Source: Natronosalvus caseinilyticus (GTDB lineage Archaea; Halobacteriota; Halobacteria; Halobacteriales; Natrialbaceae). Taken from it: a stretch of 64,000 bases of DNA. Positions 34,685 to 44,134 of this stretch are shown here, piece by piece. The notes under the pieces are model-generated. The model had not been told where the DNA came from. It did no database searches and was given only the letters and a program-made list of their open reading frames with translations. Every line of letters begins with the position of its first letter. The stretch's first letter is position 1. Made by a program: the position numbers and the translations under genes. The stretch is from assembly GCF_017357105.1 (NCBI RefSeq), contig NZ_CP071596.1, positions 2,480,001 through 2,544,000 on the forward strand, read 5' to 3'.

Positions 34685-36673
34685 ATGGCCGAGGAACCAG
34701 ATACCGACGAGGGAACCGAACTCGAGGCACGGTTAGCCGAGGGGGAGACCTACGAGCCGCCGTCGTCGTTCGTCGAGCAAGCGAACGTGAGCGATCCGGG
34801 GATTTACGAGGAGTTCGAGGAGAACTGGCCGGGGTGCTGGGAGCGCGCTGCGGACCTGCTCTCCTGGAACCAGGAGTACGATACCGTCCTCGAGGACGAC
34901 GACGCGCCGTTCTATCGGTGGTTCACCGGCGGCGAGTTGAATGCCTCCTACAACTGTCTCGACCGCCACGTCGAGGACGGCGCGAAGAATCGGGCGGCGA
35001 TCAAGTGGGAGGGCGAACTCGGGGAAACTCGAACGTACACCTACAGCGACCTGTTGCACGAGGTCGAAGCCTTTGCAGCCAGTCTCCGAGAGCTAGGCGT
35101 CGAGGAGGACGACGTCGTCACGCTCTACCTGCCGATGATCCCCGAACTCCCCATCGCGATGCTCGCGTGTGCCCGCATCGGCGCACCTCACTCGGTGGTG
35201 TTCGCGGGCTTCTCAGCCGACGCACTCGCGACCCGGATGAACGCCGCCGACAGCGAGTACCTCGTCACTTGCGACGGCTACTACCGCCGCGGCGATCCGC
35301 TGAACCACAAGGAGAAGGCGGATAAGGGACTTCGCGGCGTCGATCACGACGTCGAGACGGTCGTCGTCGACCGTCTCGGGGACGAACTGAACCACTTCCT
35401 CGGTGCCAGCGCCCACGATTACGATGAACTGGTCGGCGAACACGAGGGCGAATCGGTCGACCCGGTCTCGCGCGATGCAGAGGACATGCTGTTCCTGATG
35501 TACACCTCGGGTACGACCGGCCAACCCAAAGGGGTGAAACACACCACGGGGGGCTATCTGTCCTATGCCGCCTGGACCTCCCACGCGGTGCTGGACGTCA
35601 AACCCGAAGACACCTACTGGTGTGCGGCGGACATCGGCTGGATCACGGGTCACTCCTACATCGTCTACGGCCCGCTCGCACTGGGCACGACGACGATGAT
35701 GTACGAGGGCACCCCGGATTACCCCGAGAAGGACCGCCTCTGGGAACTGGTCGAGAAGAACGATGTCGACATCTTCTACACCGCGCCCACCGCCATCCGG
35801 GCGTTCATGAAGTGGGGCAAGCAGTACCCAGAAGAACACGACCTCTCGAGTCTGCGCCTTCTGGGCACCGTGGGCGAACCGATCAACCCCCGCGCCTGGC
35901 AGTGGTACTACGACCACATCGGCGACGGCGAGTGTCCCATCGTCGACACCTGGTGGCAGACCGAGACGGGCGGCATGATGATCACTACTCTGCCCGGCGT
36001 CGGGGAGATGAAACCCGGTTCCGCGGGGCCGCCACTCCCCGGCATCGACGCCCGAATCGTCGACGCCAGCGGCGATCAGGTCGAGGCGGGGAACGCCGGC
36101 TATCTCACCGTGAATAACCCGTGGCCCGGGATGCTCAGAACGCTCTACAACAACGACGAGCGCTTCCTCTCGGAATACTGGCAGGAGTACTCCGACGAAG
36201 AGAGCGACGAGTGGGTGTACTTCCCCGAAGACGGCGCGAAAATCGACGACGACGGCTACATCACCATCCTCGGACGCGTCGACGACGTCATCAACGTCTC
36301 CGGGCACCGCCTGGGGACGATGGAAATCGAGAGCGCCATCGTCGGCGTCGAGGGCGTCGCCGAAGCCGCCGTCGTCGGCGGCGACCACGACATCAAGGGC
36401 GAAGCCGTCTACGCCTACGTCATCCTCGAGGACGATGCCGACGCGACCGACTCGATGCGCGACCAGATCGTCGAGGGGGTAGAAGACGCTATCGGGCCCA
36501 TCGCCCGGCCCGAAGAGGTCATCGTCACGCCCGAACTCCCCAAAACCCGGTCGGGCAAGATCATGCGCCGCCTGCTCGAGGACATCGCCTCGGGCAACGA
36601 ACTCGGCGATACCTCGACGCTCCGGAATCCGGACGTCGTCGAGGACATCGCTGCCCAGGTTGGGGACGACTGA
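34685..36673 (+). CDS. acs: Acetyl-CoA synthetase (AMP-forming)
   Basis: A 662-residue adenylate-forming enzyme that makes acetyl-CoA from acetate, CoA and ATP via acetyl-AMP. It has the ANL P-loop YTSGTTGQPKGV, the acetate-pocket DTWWQTETGG, the GRVDDVINVSGHRLGT hinge and the C-terminal LPKTRSGKIMRR with the catalytic/acetylatable lysine. Acs, ppc, pckA and HMG-CoA synthase in one window link acetate to both gluconeogenesis and lipids. Start at the ATG at 34685 (MAEEPDTDE), 30 bp after a TATA box, rather than the ATG five codons earlier. Confidence 0.95.
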   Translation: MAEEPDTDEGTELEARLAEGETYEPPSSFVEQANVSDPGIYEEFEENWPGCWERAADLLSWNQEYDTVLEDDDAPFYRWFTGGELNASYNCLDRHVEDGAKNRAAIKWEGELGETRTYTYSDLLHEVEAFAASLRELGVEEDDVVTLYLPMIPELPIAMLACARIGAPHSVVFAGFSADALATRMNAADSEYLVTCDGYYRRGDPLNHKEKADKGLRGVDHDVETVVVDRLGDELNHFLGASAHDYDELVGEHEGESVDPVSRDAEDMLFLMYTSGTTGQPKGVKHTTGGYLSYAAWTSHAVLDVKPEDTYWCAADIGWITGHSYIVYGPLALGTTTMMYEGTPDYPEKDRLWELVEKNDVDIFYTAPTAIRAFMKWGKQYPEEHDLSSLRLLGTVGEPINPRAWQWYYDHIGDGECPIVDTWWQTETGGMMITTLPGVGEMKPGSAGPPLPGIDARIVDASGDQVEAGNAGYLTVNNPWPGMLRTLYNNDERFLSEYWQEYSDEESDEWVYFPEDGAKIDDDGYITILGRVDDVINVSGHRLGTMEIESAIVGVEGVAEAAVVGGDHDIKGEAVYAYVILEDDADATDSMRDQIVEGVEDAIGPIARPEEVIVTPELPKTRSGKIMRRLLEDIASGNELGDTSTLRNPDVVEDIAAQVGDD

Positions 36674-36711
36674 GGCGCAGGTCGGGCACGGGACCTAGTA
36701 AACAGGTTTAT

Positions 36712-36719
36712 TATTTATC
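36712..36719 (+). promoter_or_regulatory. TATA box of the MTH865-like gene
   Basis: TATTTATC, part of GGTTTATTATTTATCC, is centred 25 bp before the ATG at 36740. Confidence 0.6.
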
Positions 36720-36739
36720 CGCCTGAACGTCAGGGTGCT

Positions 36740-36991
36740 ATGGCAGACGAAGCAGAACTCCGCGAGCAGTTCACCGAGGCGTTCGAAGGCGCAGACTACC
36801 CCATCTCGAGTCCGATGGACCTCGTACCCGCCCTGCCGAACGGGCCGGGAACGAAGTTCGAGTCCGGTGACTTCTCGATGACGGCGATGGAACTGAACAC
36901 GAAGCTCTCGGGCGGTGACTTCCCCTACGAGAACGTCGACTCGTTCGTCGACGACGTTATGCAGCAGCTCAAGGAGAAGGACGAGATCTAA
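36740..36991 (+). CDS. MTH865-family small protein
   Basis: An 83-residue soluble protein recognisable as the MTH865 family: an N-terminal helix (ELREQFTEAFEGADYPIS), the SPMDLVPALPNGPGTKFESGDF loop in shortened form (SPMDLVPALPNGPGTKF) and a final helix pair. Structures of this family are helical bundles of unknown function. Starts at the ATG at 36740, 25 bp after a TATA box; monocistronic and likely strongly expressed. Confidence 0.85.
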   Translation: MADEAELREQFTEAFEGADYPISSPMDLVPALPNGPGTKFESGDFSMTAMELNTKLSGGDFPYENVDSFVDDVMQQLKEKDEI

Positions 36992-37071
36992 TCGATCGGA
37001 CGACGTCGATACCGAGCGTTCGGCGATAGAACAGCCGCTCGAGCGGGTGCTGACGTACTAAGATTTTCTGT

Positions 37072-37221
37072 TCACCGCGTGTGAAAACTGGCGATGTCCT
37101 CGTTCCCACAGGACGGACACGTACTCGACGGCGAGTCGACGCCGGTTCCACACCGCCGACACTCGTAAATCGTTCCACGTTCTGACCCGGTAAACAGCAG
37201 TGATTTGACGGTCTCTATCAT
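37072..37221 (-). CDS. 49-residue zinc-ribbon protein
   Basis: A short gene found by reading the spacer after the MTH865 gene. It encodes 49 residues: an N-terminal helix (MIETVKSLLFTG), then a zinc ribbon with CxxC pairs at Cys21/Cys24 (YECRRCGTG) and Cys35/Cys38 (STCPSCGNED). The ATG at 37221 is followed closely by an upstream TATA box (TTATAC at 37251-37257 in reverse), at leaderless distance. Similar tiny zinc-finger proteins are abundant in haloarchaea with mostly unknown roles. Function not assigned. Confidence 0.7.
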   Translation of the reverse strand: MIETVKSLLFTGSERGTIYECRRCGTGVDSPSSTCPSCGNEDIASFHTR

Positions 37222-37614
37222 CCCATCCCCACTCACACGTCAGACGGATCCAGTATAAGTCACGGCGATCGTTCGTATCGCGTGAACGGAATATGCAACT
37301 GGATAAACCGCAACACGGCGGCTACGTCGCGTCGCTACGCTGTAGTCGGGCGAGAATCGAGCGTAGCGAACCATTTATCCACCCGGGTTGCCAACGGACT
37401 AACAAGAACGGGGGGACTCGAAATGGTACAGTCGACACGGACGGTTCGTTCGTGCGTCCATGCTACCGTTGAGGAGTCGACGCTGTCCCTCGAGAACCCC
37501 GCTCACCCTCTCCGACGGGCGCATATCATCTGATAGCGTATCCGGCTACCGTCACTGGAGGAGGCGTACGCACCGACCGATTGCCGTTGCAGGACCCACG
37601 GCCGTGATCCGACT
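37222..37614. other. Intergenic region before the PAS-GAF-Bat regulator
   Basis: A 393-bp spacer between the small zinc-ribbon gene (minus) and the regulator gene (plus). It holds the zinc-ribbon promoter (TATA at 37251-37257) and an ATTTATCC TATA-like element near 37371-37378. An open frame at 37282-37533 has poor haloarchaeal character and no clear fold, so I do not call it. No further feature seen. Confidence 0.5.
37251..37257 (-). promoter_or_regulatory. TATA box of the 49-aa zinc-ribbon gene
   Basis: CTTATACTG on the minus strand, about 31 bp before the ATG at 37221. Confidence 0.5.
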
Positions 37615-39606
37615 ATGTCGACCAGCACCGATTCACACGCAGTCCTCATCGCCTCATCGGCGGACGCCGAGGCGCTCGTCGACGAACTCGCGGACGGTCT
37701 CGACCGTCCGGTACGAACCGTCACCTCGAGCGAGGCGTGTCGTCGACTCCTCGAGGACGGCGCCGAACAGTTTCCGGTGGTCGTCGTCTGTGCTCGTGAC
37801 GAGTCGTGGGTTCGGTCGATACTCGAGACGCTGACGGACGGAATCGATCGGCGACGAACGATCGTCGTCTCCCCGGAGGGGTCCGACCGGCTCGCGACCG
37901 CCGCGATCCGGGGCGGTGCCGACGATTACGTTCCCACAGCGTCACTCGGGGCGATCGACGACCGGGTAGAGATCCACTGGGAGCGCGCTCTCGAGGACAC
38001 CGGTTCGCCCCGACCCGTCACGACCGCTGCCGAGTTGCTCGCGACGACGTTACCCGACGAGGTCTTCGTGATCGGGGCGGACGGAACCTACCTCGACGCG
38101 AACGTTCGACCAGATGCAGCCGACCTCTACACCGTCGCTTCGACGGAATTCGTCGGACAGACGTTGTGGGACGCGTTTCCGGACCCGCAGGCGAATCGCT
38201 TACACGAGGCGGTCACGGCAGCCCTCGAGAACGACGCCATCGAACACGTCGAGTACGAGACGAACACGACCGAAGGCGTTCGGCTGTACGAGGCGCGAGT
38301 CGCCCCGATCGACCTGCGTTCGGCCGATCAGCGGGCCGTTATCTGGCTGGCGCGCGACGTCACCGAACGGGCGAATAGGGAGGAAGCGCTTCGACAGCGC
38401 CGGGATCAACTCGAGTTGCTCAACCGGATCAACGCCGTCGTTCGGCGCATCATCGAGACGCTCGTCGAAGCGCCGACGCAATCGGCCGTCGAGGACGCCG
38501 TCTGCGAGCAACTCGTCGCCTCCGATCTCTACTGCGGGGCGTGGATCTCTCGGCCCTCCGGGAACGACGACGTGGTCTACCAGACGGGGTGTGGCGACGT
38601 CGAGTCCTATCTCGAACGAATTCAGGGGCTCGACCTCGACCCGGACCCCGACCGCCCCATCGTCCGTGCAATGCGGGAGAACACGATTCAGTCGAGGAAC
38701 GACCTGTCGGAAAGGGCGAAACTCCCCGATCCCCTCAGAGAGGCCGCCCGCGAACACGGCATCGAATCGGCGCTGGCGGTCCCGCTCGCCCACGGTGACA
38801 GCGTGTACGGCGTGCTGGCCGTGCTGGCTCGTCGAGCGGACGCCTTCGGCGAGCGCGAGGAGTCCGCCTTTCGACTCCTCGGCGAGACGATCGGCTTCGC
38901 CATCAACGCGATCAAGAACCGTCGGCTGCTGTTTGCCGACGCCGTGACGGTCCTCGAGTTCCGGATCGAGGGTGGCGACTCGTTCTCGTTCGACCTCTCA
39001 GAGCAGTACGACTGTACGTGTACCCTCGAGTGGTCGGGGGCGACGGCCGCCGGTCGAACTTACCAGTACGTGACGGTCGAGGGACTCGACGGGGGGACGG
39101 TGTACGACGAGGCGTCCGCCCACCCCACCGTCGAGGAGTGTCGGCTGATCCACGACGGCGACAACCAGGCGACGATCGAGATCCGGCTCTCGGAGTCCGC
39201 GGTTCGAACGCTCACCGGATACGGGGCGACAGTGCGCGACGTTACCGTCGAGGACGGCGTCGGGTACCTGACGGCCGAGGTCTCCCGGGAGACCGATACG
39301 CGAGAGATCGTCGAGGCGATGAAGCGGGTCTACGCACAGACCGAACTCGTCTCCAAACGCGAGGCCGACAGGCCGGTGATGACCGCTCGCGACAGACGCA
39401 ATCGAATTACCGACCGACTCACGGATCGTCAGCTCACGGCGCTCCGACTGGCGTACTACGGCGGGTACTTCGACTGGCCGCGGGGAAGTACGGGCGAGGA
39501 AATCGCCGAATCGATGGGCATCGCCGCGCCGACGATGCATCAGCACCTCCGGCGGGGCTTACAGGAAATCCTTCGGGATTTCTTCGACGAGGACGGGACC
39601 GACTAG
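37615..39606 (+). CDS. Pseudo-receiver/PAS/GAF/HTH_10 transcriptional regulator (Bat family)
   Basis: A 663-residue multidomain regulator. Residues 1-115 fold like a response-regulator receiver but the phosphorylation position reads VVVVCARDES with no Asp at the end of the third strand, so it is probably not phosphorylated. A PAS domain (about 145-260, VIGADGTYLDANVRPDAADL), a GAF domain (about 275-430), a Bat-type N-terminal regulatory segment (440-600) and an HTH_10 domain (TDRQLTALRLAYYGGYFDW, residues about 605-655) follow. It should sense a small ligand or redox state and bind DNA. Not linked by operon to neighbours. ATG at 37615. Confidence 0.85.
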   Translation: MSTSTDSHAVLIASSADAEALVDELADGLDRPVRTVTSSEACRRLLEDGAEQFPVVVVCARDESWVRSILETLTDGIDRRRTIVVSPEGSDRLATAAIRGGADDYVPTASLGAIDDRVEIHWERALEDTGSPRPVTTAAELLATTLPDEVFVIGADGTYLDANVRPDAADLYTVASTEFVGQTLWDAFPDPQANRLHEAVTAALENDAIEHVEYETNTTEGVRLYEARVAPIDLRSADQRAVIWLARDVTERANREEALRQRRDQLELLNRINAVVRRIIETLVEAPTQSAVEDAVCEQLVASDLYCGAWISRPSGNDDVVYQTGCGDVESYLERIQGLDLDPDPDRPIVRAMRENTIQSRNDLSERAKLPDPLREAAREHGIESALAVPLAHGDSVYGVLAVLARRADAFGEREESAFRLLGETIGFAINAIKNRRLLFADAVTVLEFRIEGGDSFSFDLSEQYDCTCTLEWSGATAAGRTYQYVTVEGLDGGTVYDEASAHPTVEECRLIHDGDNQATIEIRLSESAVRTLTGYGATVRDVTVEDGVGYLTAEVSRETDTREIVEAMKRVYAQTELVSKREADRPVMTARDRRNRITDRLTDRQLTALRLAYYGGYFDWPRGSTGEEIAESMGIAAPTMHQHLRRGLQEILRDFFDEDGTD

Positions 39607-39671
39607 GCGGAGCCCCCTCCCCCGACCTCGATAACTGGAGGCTACTGTACGCCTCGGCCTCGAGCACCACG

Positions 39672-41321
39672 TTACTGTTCGTCCCCAGCCTCGAGCACCG
39701 GAACCACGACGGAATCGATCCCCCCGGAGGCGATGGCGTCGGCAACCGCGTCGAGTTCGCCGTCCAGCACGCGGTCGTCCTCGAGCGGCGGGACGAACTG
39801 CCCGACGTGTTCGTAGAGCGCCCCGGTTCCGTTCCCGAGGGCGGCGGCCGTCGCCGCCCGATCGGCCGTCGGCGCGAGGACGTCGACGTCCTCGGCGTTG
39901 CCGACGTAGTCGGCCGCCTGCGTCGCACAGACCGCCTCGGTCGCCACGATCCGACGGACGTTCTCGAGCACTCGTCGGGCGTTCAGCGCCGACTGCGAAC
40001 TCATACTGACGTGGTCCTCCTGGCCGCCGCTGACCGGCGTGTTGTCGCTCGAGGCCGCGCCGATGGAGCGGCACTCGTTGAGCAGGGCGGCGGCGGTGTA
40101 CTGGGCGATCATGTAGCCCGATTGCAGGCCGCTCTCGGGGGCGAGAAACGGCGGCAGGTGGTCCTCCTGGAGGTTCGGATTGAGGATGCGATCGATCCGG
40201 CGCTCGGCGATGGCTCCCAGGTCGGTCAGCGCGAGGCGGGCGTACTCGAGACGTAAGGCGAGGGGCTGGCCGTGGAAGTTTCCCCCGGAGATGACGGCCG
40301 CGCGGTCGGTTCCGGAGGCGCGGTCGTCCGCGTCCTCAGCAGAGAAGACGAGCGGATTGTCGGTCGCGCTGTTGAGCTCGACCGTCACGGCCTCCCGGAG
40401 GTGGGCGACCGCGTCGCGGACGGCCCCGTGGACCTGCGGGAGACACCGCAGGGAGTAGGCGTCCTGGACGCGGTCGCAGTTTCGGTGGGCCTCGACGACG
40501 TCGCTGTCGGCCGTCAGCGCGCGAACCGCCGCGGCGCTTCGTTGCTGGCCCACGTGGGGCCGCACGTCGTGAATGGCCGCGTCGGACGTGGCCGTCGTTC
40601 CCAGCGTCACCTCCGTCGTGAGCGCGCCTGCGGCGTCCGCGGCTCGGAGCAGCCGCTCGCCGTCGACGACGAGCATCGCCGCGAGTCCGACCGTCAGCTG
40701 GGTGCCGTTGATCAGCGCCAACCCCTCCTTCGGCGCGAGCGACAGGGGCTCGCGCCCGACCGCCTCGAGGGCCACCTCGCCGTCGACGCGCATCGGCCCC
40801 TCGTCGTCCCGGAGGATGGCTTCGCCCTCCCCGATGAGGACCAGCGAGAGGTGGGCGAGCGGCGCGAGGTCGCCACTGGCGCCGAGGCTGCCGCGAGAGC
40901 GGACGACCGGCTGGACGTCCTCGTTGAGCAGCGTCACGAGATGATCGACGACGACCTCGCGCACGCCAGAGTAGCCCGCGACTAACGCGTTGACCCGCGA
41001 GACCATCATCGCCCGAACTTCCTCGCGGGTACACTCTCGACCCGCACCGGCGGCGTGGCTCCGCAGGAGGTTGGTCTGGAGGCGTTCGATCTGGTCCGGT
41101 GGGATCCGTTCGTCGACCAGTTCGCCGAAGCCCGTGTTGAGGCCGTAGACGGGTTCGCCGCTCTCGATCACGTCCTCGACGCGCTCGCGGGAGACGCGAA
41201 CGCGCTCGCGGGCGTCCGTCGTGATCGTAACCGGGGCGCCGTCTCGAGCGACGGCGACGACGTCCTCGGGGGTGAGCGATCGGCCGTCGAGTTCGACGGG
41301 GCCGCTGTCGTCGTCAGTCAT
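39672..41321 (-). CDS. hutH: Histidine ammonia-lyase
   Basis: A 549-residue histidine ammonia-lyase that converts histidine to urocanate and ammonia, the first step of histidine degradation. The self-formed MIO cofactor comes from the Ala-Ser-Gly of GASGDLAPLAH, and the family motifs YGLNTGFGELVD and SGGNFHGQPLA are present. Its start is the ATG at 41321. It is separated from the other hut genes by a reversed DsrE gene, so it has its own promoter region (41322-41415), shared with that gene. Confidence 0.95.
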   Translation of the reverse strand: MTDDDSGPVELDGRSLTPEDVVAVARDGAPVTITTDARERVRVSRERVEDVIESGEPVYGLNTGFGELVDERIPPDQIERLQTNLLRSHAAGAGRECTREEVRAMMVSRVNALVAGYSGVREVVVDHLVTLLNEDVQPVVRSRGSLGASGDLAPLAHLSLVLIGEGEAILRDDEGPMRVDGEVALEAVGREPLSLAPKEGLALINGTQLTVGLAAMLVVDGERLLRAADAAGALTTEVTLGTTATSDAAIHDVRPHVGQQRSAAAVRALTADSDVVEAHRNCDRVQDAYSLRCLPQVHGAVRDAVAHLREAVTVELNSATDNPLVFSAEDADDRASGTDRAAVISGGNFHGQPLALRLEYARLALTDLGAIAERRIDRILNPNLQEDHLPPFLAPESGLQSGYMIAQYTAAALLNECRSIGAASSDNTPVSGGQEDHVSMSSQSALNARRVLENVRRIVATEAVCATQAADYVGNAEDVDVLAPTADRAATAAALGNGTGALYEHVGQFVPPLEDDRVLDGELDAVADAIASGGIDSVVVPVLEAGDEQ

Positions 41322-41415
41322 GCTGGCCTCCGTCCCGCCGTTCTCCGTTCGTTCGTGGGCCACCTGCACACGAGCGCACAACCGTCCTTTCCGTCCGCCG
41401 TAAACGGTCGACCAC

Positions 41416-41769
41416 ATGCCAAAGACCGCGATCATCGTTCTCGCTGGCACCGAAGCACCGTCCGACCTCGGTCGCGTCGTCAACGCCCTCCAGACCGCCA
41501 AGGAGTTCGACGACCACGGCGACGAGATCGAACTCATCTTCGACGGCGCGGGAACCCAGTGGGTCCCCGAACTCGCCGACGAGGACCACGACTACCACGC
41601 CCTCTACGACGCCGTCGAGCACCACGCGCAGGTCTGCTCGTACTGCGCCGACGCCTACGACGTCGACGGCGAGGTCGAGGACGAACCCGTCGAGGAGGTC
41701 GCCGAATTCGAGGGGCATCCGAGCGTCCGATCCCTCGTCGCCGACGGCTACGAAATCATCACCTACTGA
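41416..41769 (+). CDS. DsrE/DsrF-like sulfur-relay protein embedded in the hut locus
   Basis: A 117-residue DsrE-fold protein. The start is KTAIIVLAGTEAPSDLGRVV, then the conserved loop, ELIFDGAGTQWVPELAD, and the cysteines in HHAQVCSYCADAYDV, which could be the persulfide carriers. It ends EGHPSVRSLVADGYEIITY. Small DsrE proteins move sulfur or act in oxidative stress. It is transcribed against hutH and the hut operon and lies between hutH and hutI, so a link to histidine use is only positional. ATG at 41416. Confidence 0.82.
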   Translation: MPKTAIIVLAGTEAPSDLGRVVNALQTAKEFDDHGDEIELIFDGAGTQWVPELADEDHDYHALYDAVEHHAQVCSYCADAYDVDGEVEDEPVEEVAEFEGHPSVRSLVADGYEIITY

Positions 41770-41846
41770 GGTCGCCACACTGGTATTCCGTACCGATCCG
41801 AACGGGGAGAATTCGCTCGCCCGACCAGACTCGAGCGCAGCAACGC

Positions 41847-43184
41847 TCACGACGAACGCACCTCCTCGAGCGCCGTGCCGTTGTCCACGACGACCTGCCC
41901 TCGCTTCAGCACCGTCTCCACCGCCGTCGTGTCGAACCGGTAGGCGAGGTGGGCGTAGCGCGGTGCCTCGAGCACGAGCGCGTCGGCGGGGGTGCCGACC
42001 GCGAGGGTGCCCGTCCCGTCCGTCGCGCCGACCGCTCTGGCCGCGTTCCTGGTCGCACCCAGCAGTGCCTCTGCGGGCGTCATGCCCATCTCGACGCACG
42101 CGAGCGTCTGGACGAACTCCATGCTCCGTGAGTGGCAGTTCGGGTTGAAGTCGGTCGCGATTGCCACCGGGGCGCCAGCCTCGAGCATCATCTCGGCGTC
42201 GGCGTAGGCCTCCCCGAGGCCGAACGCGGTGCCGGGAAGAAGGACGGGAACCGTTCCGGCCTCGACGAGCGCATCGACGTCTTCGGGAGTCGCGTAGAGC
42301 AGGTGGTCTGCGCTTGCAGCCTCGAGATCAGCCGCGAGTTGCGTCCCGCCCAGGTGGGACAGTTCCTCGGCGTGGACCTTCGGCTCGAGGCCGTGCTCCA
42401 GGCCGGCCTCGAGCACCCGTCGCGACTGGTCGACGGAGAACGCGCCTTCCTCGCAGAAGACGTCGCAGAAACGGGCAATTCCCTGCTCGGCCACCGCGGG
42501 TAGTTGATCGTCGACGACGGATTCGACGTAGTCGTCGGCGTCGCTCCCCTCCGGAACCGCGTGGGCGCCGAGATAGGTCGGCACGAGGTCGACTGGATGG
42601 CGGTCGTTCGCGGCGTCGATGGCCTCGAGCATTCGCAACTCGGTCTCGGTCTCGAGTCCGTAGCCGGATTTGACCTCGACGGTCGTCGACCCGTGGGCGA
42701 GCATGACGTCGAGGTGGTCGAGCAGGTTCTCGACGAGGTGTTCGAGGCTCGCCTCGCGCGTTGCTCGTACGGTTCGAAGGATGCCGCCGCCCTGCGCGAG
42801 CAACTCCTGGTAGCTCGTCCCCTCGAGTTTGGCCTCGAACTCGTCGGAGCGGTCCCCGGCAAAGACTGCGTGGGTGTGTGGGTCGACGAATCCGGGGACG
42901 ATGGCTCGGCCGCTCGCGTCGACGGCCGTGTCGGCGTTCTCGGGCGGGTGTTCTCGAACGATGTCGTCCGTGGGACCGACCGCGACGACCTCACCGTCGA
43001 CGGCGACGAACGCGCCGTTCTCGACGGTTTCGAGGGGCGCTCCGTCGTCCGCGCTTCCGTTCCGGTTTCCATTTCCGTCCTGGCTCGCGGCTTCGTCCGC
43101 TGTCGGGCCGACCACCAGTTCGCTCGCGCCGTAGACGACAGTGGTGTGGCCCTCGGTTTCGGGAGCGCCCGTATCGCGACTCAC
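41847..43184 (-). CDS. hutI: Imidazolonepropionase
   Basis: A 445-residue amidohydrolase that opens imidazolone-5-propionate to N-formimidoyl-glutamate, the third step of histidine breakdown. The metal motif HTH appears in FVDPHTHAVFAGDR, with later ligands in VHAEELSHLGG and the Asp of ATDFNPNCHS. A GTG start at 43184 is set by the four-base overlap (GTGA) with the hutG stop, giving coupled translation. The first 30 residues include a halophilic linker (DGNGNRNGSADDG). Confidence 0.93.
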   Translation of the reverse strand: MSRDTGAPETEGHTTVVYGASELVVGPTADEAASQDGNGNRNGSADDGAPLETVENGAFVAVDGEVVAVGPTDDIVREHPPENADTAVDASGRAIVPGFVDPHTHAVFAGDRSDEFEAKLEGTSYQELLAQGGGILRTVRATREASLEHLVENLLDHLDVMLAHGSTTVEVKSGYGLETETELRMLEAIDAANDRHPVDLVPTYLGAHAVPEGSDADDYVESVVDDQLPAVAEQGIARFCDVFCEEGAFSVDQSRRVLEAGLEHGLEPKVHAEELSHLGGTQLAADLEAASADHLLYATPEDVDALVEAGTVPVLLPGTAFGLGEAYADAEMMLEAGAPVAIATDFNPNCHSRSMEFVQTLACVEMGMTPAEALLGATRNAARAVGATDGTGTLAVGTPADALVLEAPRYAHLAYRFDTTAVETVLKRGQVVVDNGTALEEVRSS

Positions 43185-44134
43185 GCCGACCACCCCGCGA
43201 GCACGTGCGCGACGGCTCGAGCTGCCGCGTCGCTCGTCATTCCACCGCGATCGAGCGGCGGCGCACACTCGACCACCTCGAATCCGGCGACGCGCTCGTC
43301 GACCGCGATTCGTCGGAGGAGCGGGTACAGTTCGGTCGTCGTCAACCCACCCGGCGTTGGCGCGCTGACCCCCGGTGCGAACGCCGCGTCGAGCACGTCC
43401 ACGTCCAGGCTGAGGAAGATCCGATCGACGCCGGTCATCGCCTCGAGTGCCCGGGTCGCCGCGGTCTCGAGATCCTGGCGAGCGGTTTCTGCAGTGACGA
43501 CCGTTCCATCCTGCTCATCGACGTACTCAGCATACGCGCTCGAGGTCTCGAAGTGGCGTGCGCCGACGACGGCGAAGGCGTCCAGGCCGCGCTCGTGAAG
43601 CTGGTAGTAAGGCGTGCCGCTCAAGGGACCGTCGATCGGCTCCCGACAGTCGAGGTGGGCGTCGAGGCTGACGACGCCGACGGAGCCGTCGGCGAGCAAG
43701 GGCGAGACGTTCGCCACGGTCAGGGAGTTGTCGCCACCGAGGAAGACGGGGCGAGCGCCGGTCTCGTAGACGGCCTGGGCGGCCGCTTCGGCTCGTTCCT
43801 GAACGGTCGAAACGTCGGTATCGGGGAGTTCGAGGTCGCCGAGGTCGCCGATTGGGGCGACCGAACCGTTCGCGCTGTTCGCGCCGTTCGAGCCGACTGA
43901 ACCCACCTCGAAGTGGTGGGTTTTCACGCCGGCCATCGACTCCCGGATCGCCCGCGGCCCTTCACGGGCCCCGCGACGGCCGATGACAGCGATGTCAGAG
44001 GGCTCCCCGACCAGCACAGCGTCGTACTCGCCCGCGCGGTCGAGTTTCGCCGCCGCGACCACGTCGCCGAACGTCTCGTCGTTGGGGTCGCTCGAGGGGC
44101 TCTCCCACTCGACCGGATTGGTAAACGCGGTCAC
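43181..44134 (-). CDS. hutG: Formimidoylglutamase (arginase family)
   Basis: A 317-residue ureohydrolase that converts N-formimidoyl-glutamate to glutamate and formamide, the last step of this hut pathway. The Mn-binding motifs are present: LGGDNSLT (in place of GGDHS), [10 protein letters not shown] and SLDVDVLDA. The GGDNS Asn in place of His is a known formimidoylglutamase trait, as I recall, and separates it from arginase/agmatinase. GTG start at 44134 overlapping the hutU stop (GTGA); its stop overlaps hutI. An Asn/Gly-rich stretch ([10 protein letters not shown]) is inserted near residue 82. Confidence 0.9.
   Translation of the reverse strand: MTAFTNPVEWESPSSDPNDETFGDVVAAAKLDRAGEYDAVLVGEPSDIAVIGRRGAREGPRAIRESMAGVKTHHFEVGSVGSNGANSANGSVAPIGDLGDLELPDTDVSTVQERAEAAAQAVYETGARPVFLGGDNSLTVANVSPLLADGSVGVVSLDAHLDCREPIDGPLSGTPYYQLHERGLDAFAVVGARHFETSSAYAEYVDEQDGTVVTAETARQDLETAATRALEAMTGVDRIFLSLDVDVLDAAFAPGVSAPTPGGLTTTELYPLLRRIAVDERVAGFEVVECAPPLDRGGMTSDAAARAVAHVLAGWSA

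Noticed and set aside
37282..37533. Possible 83-codon gene before the PAS-GAF regulator
   Set aside because: Low acidic content, no motif and no TATA box at proper distance; reads like chance open sequence.
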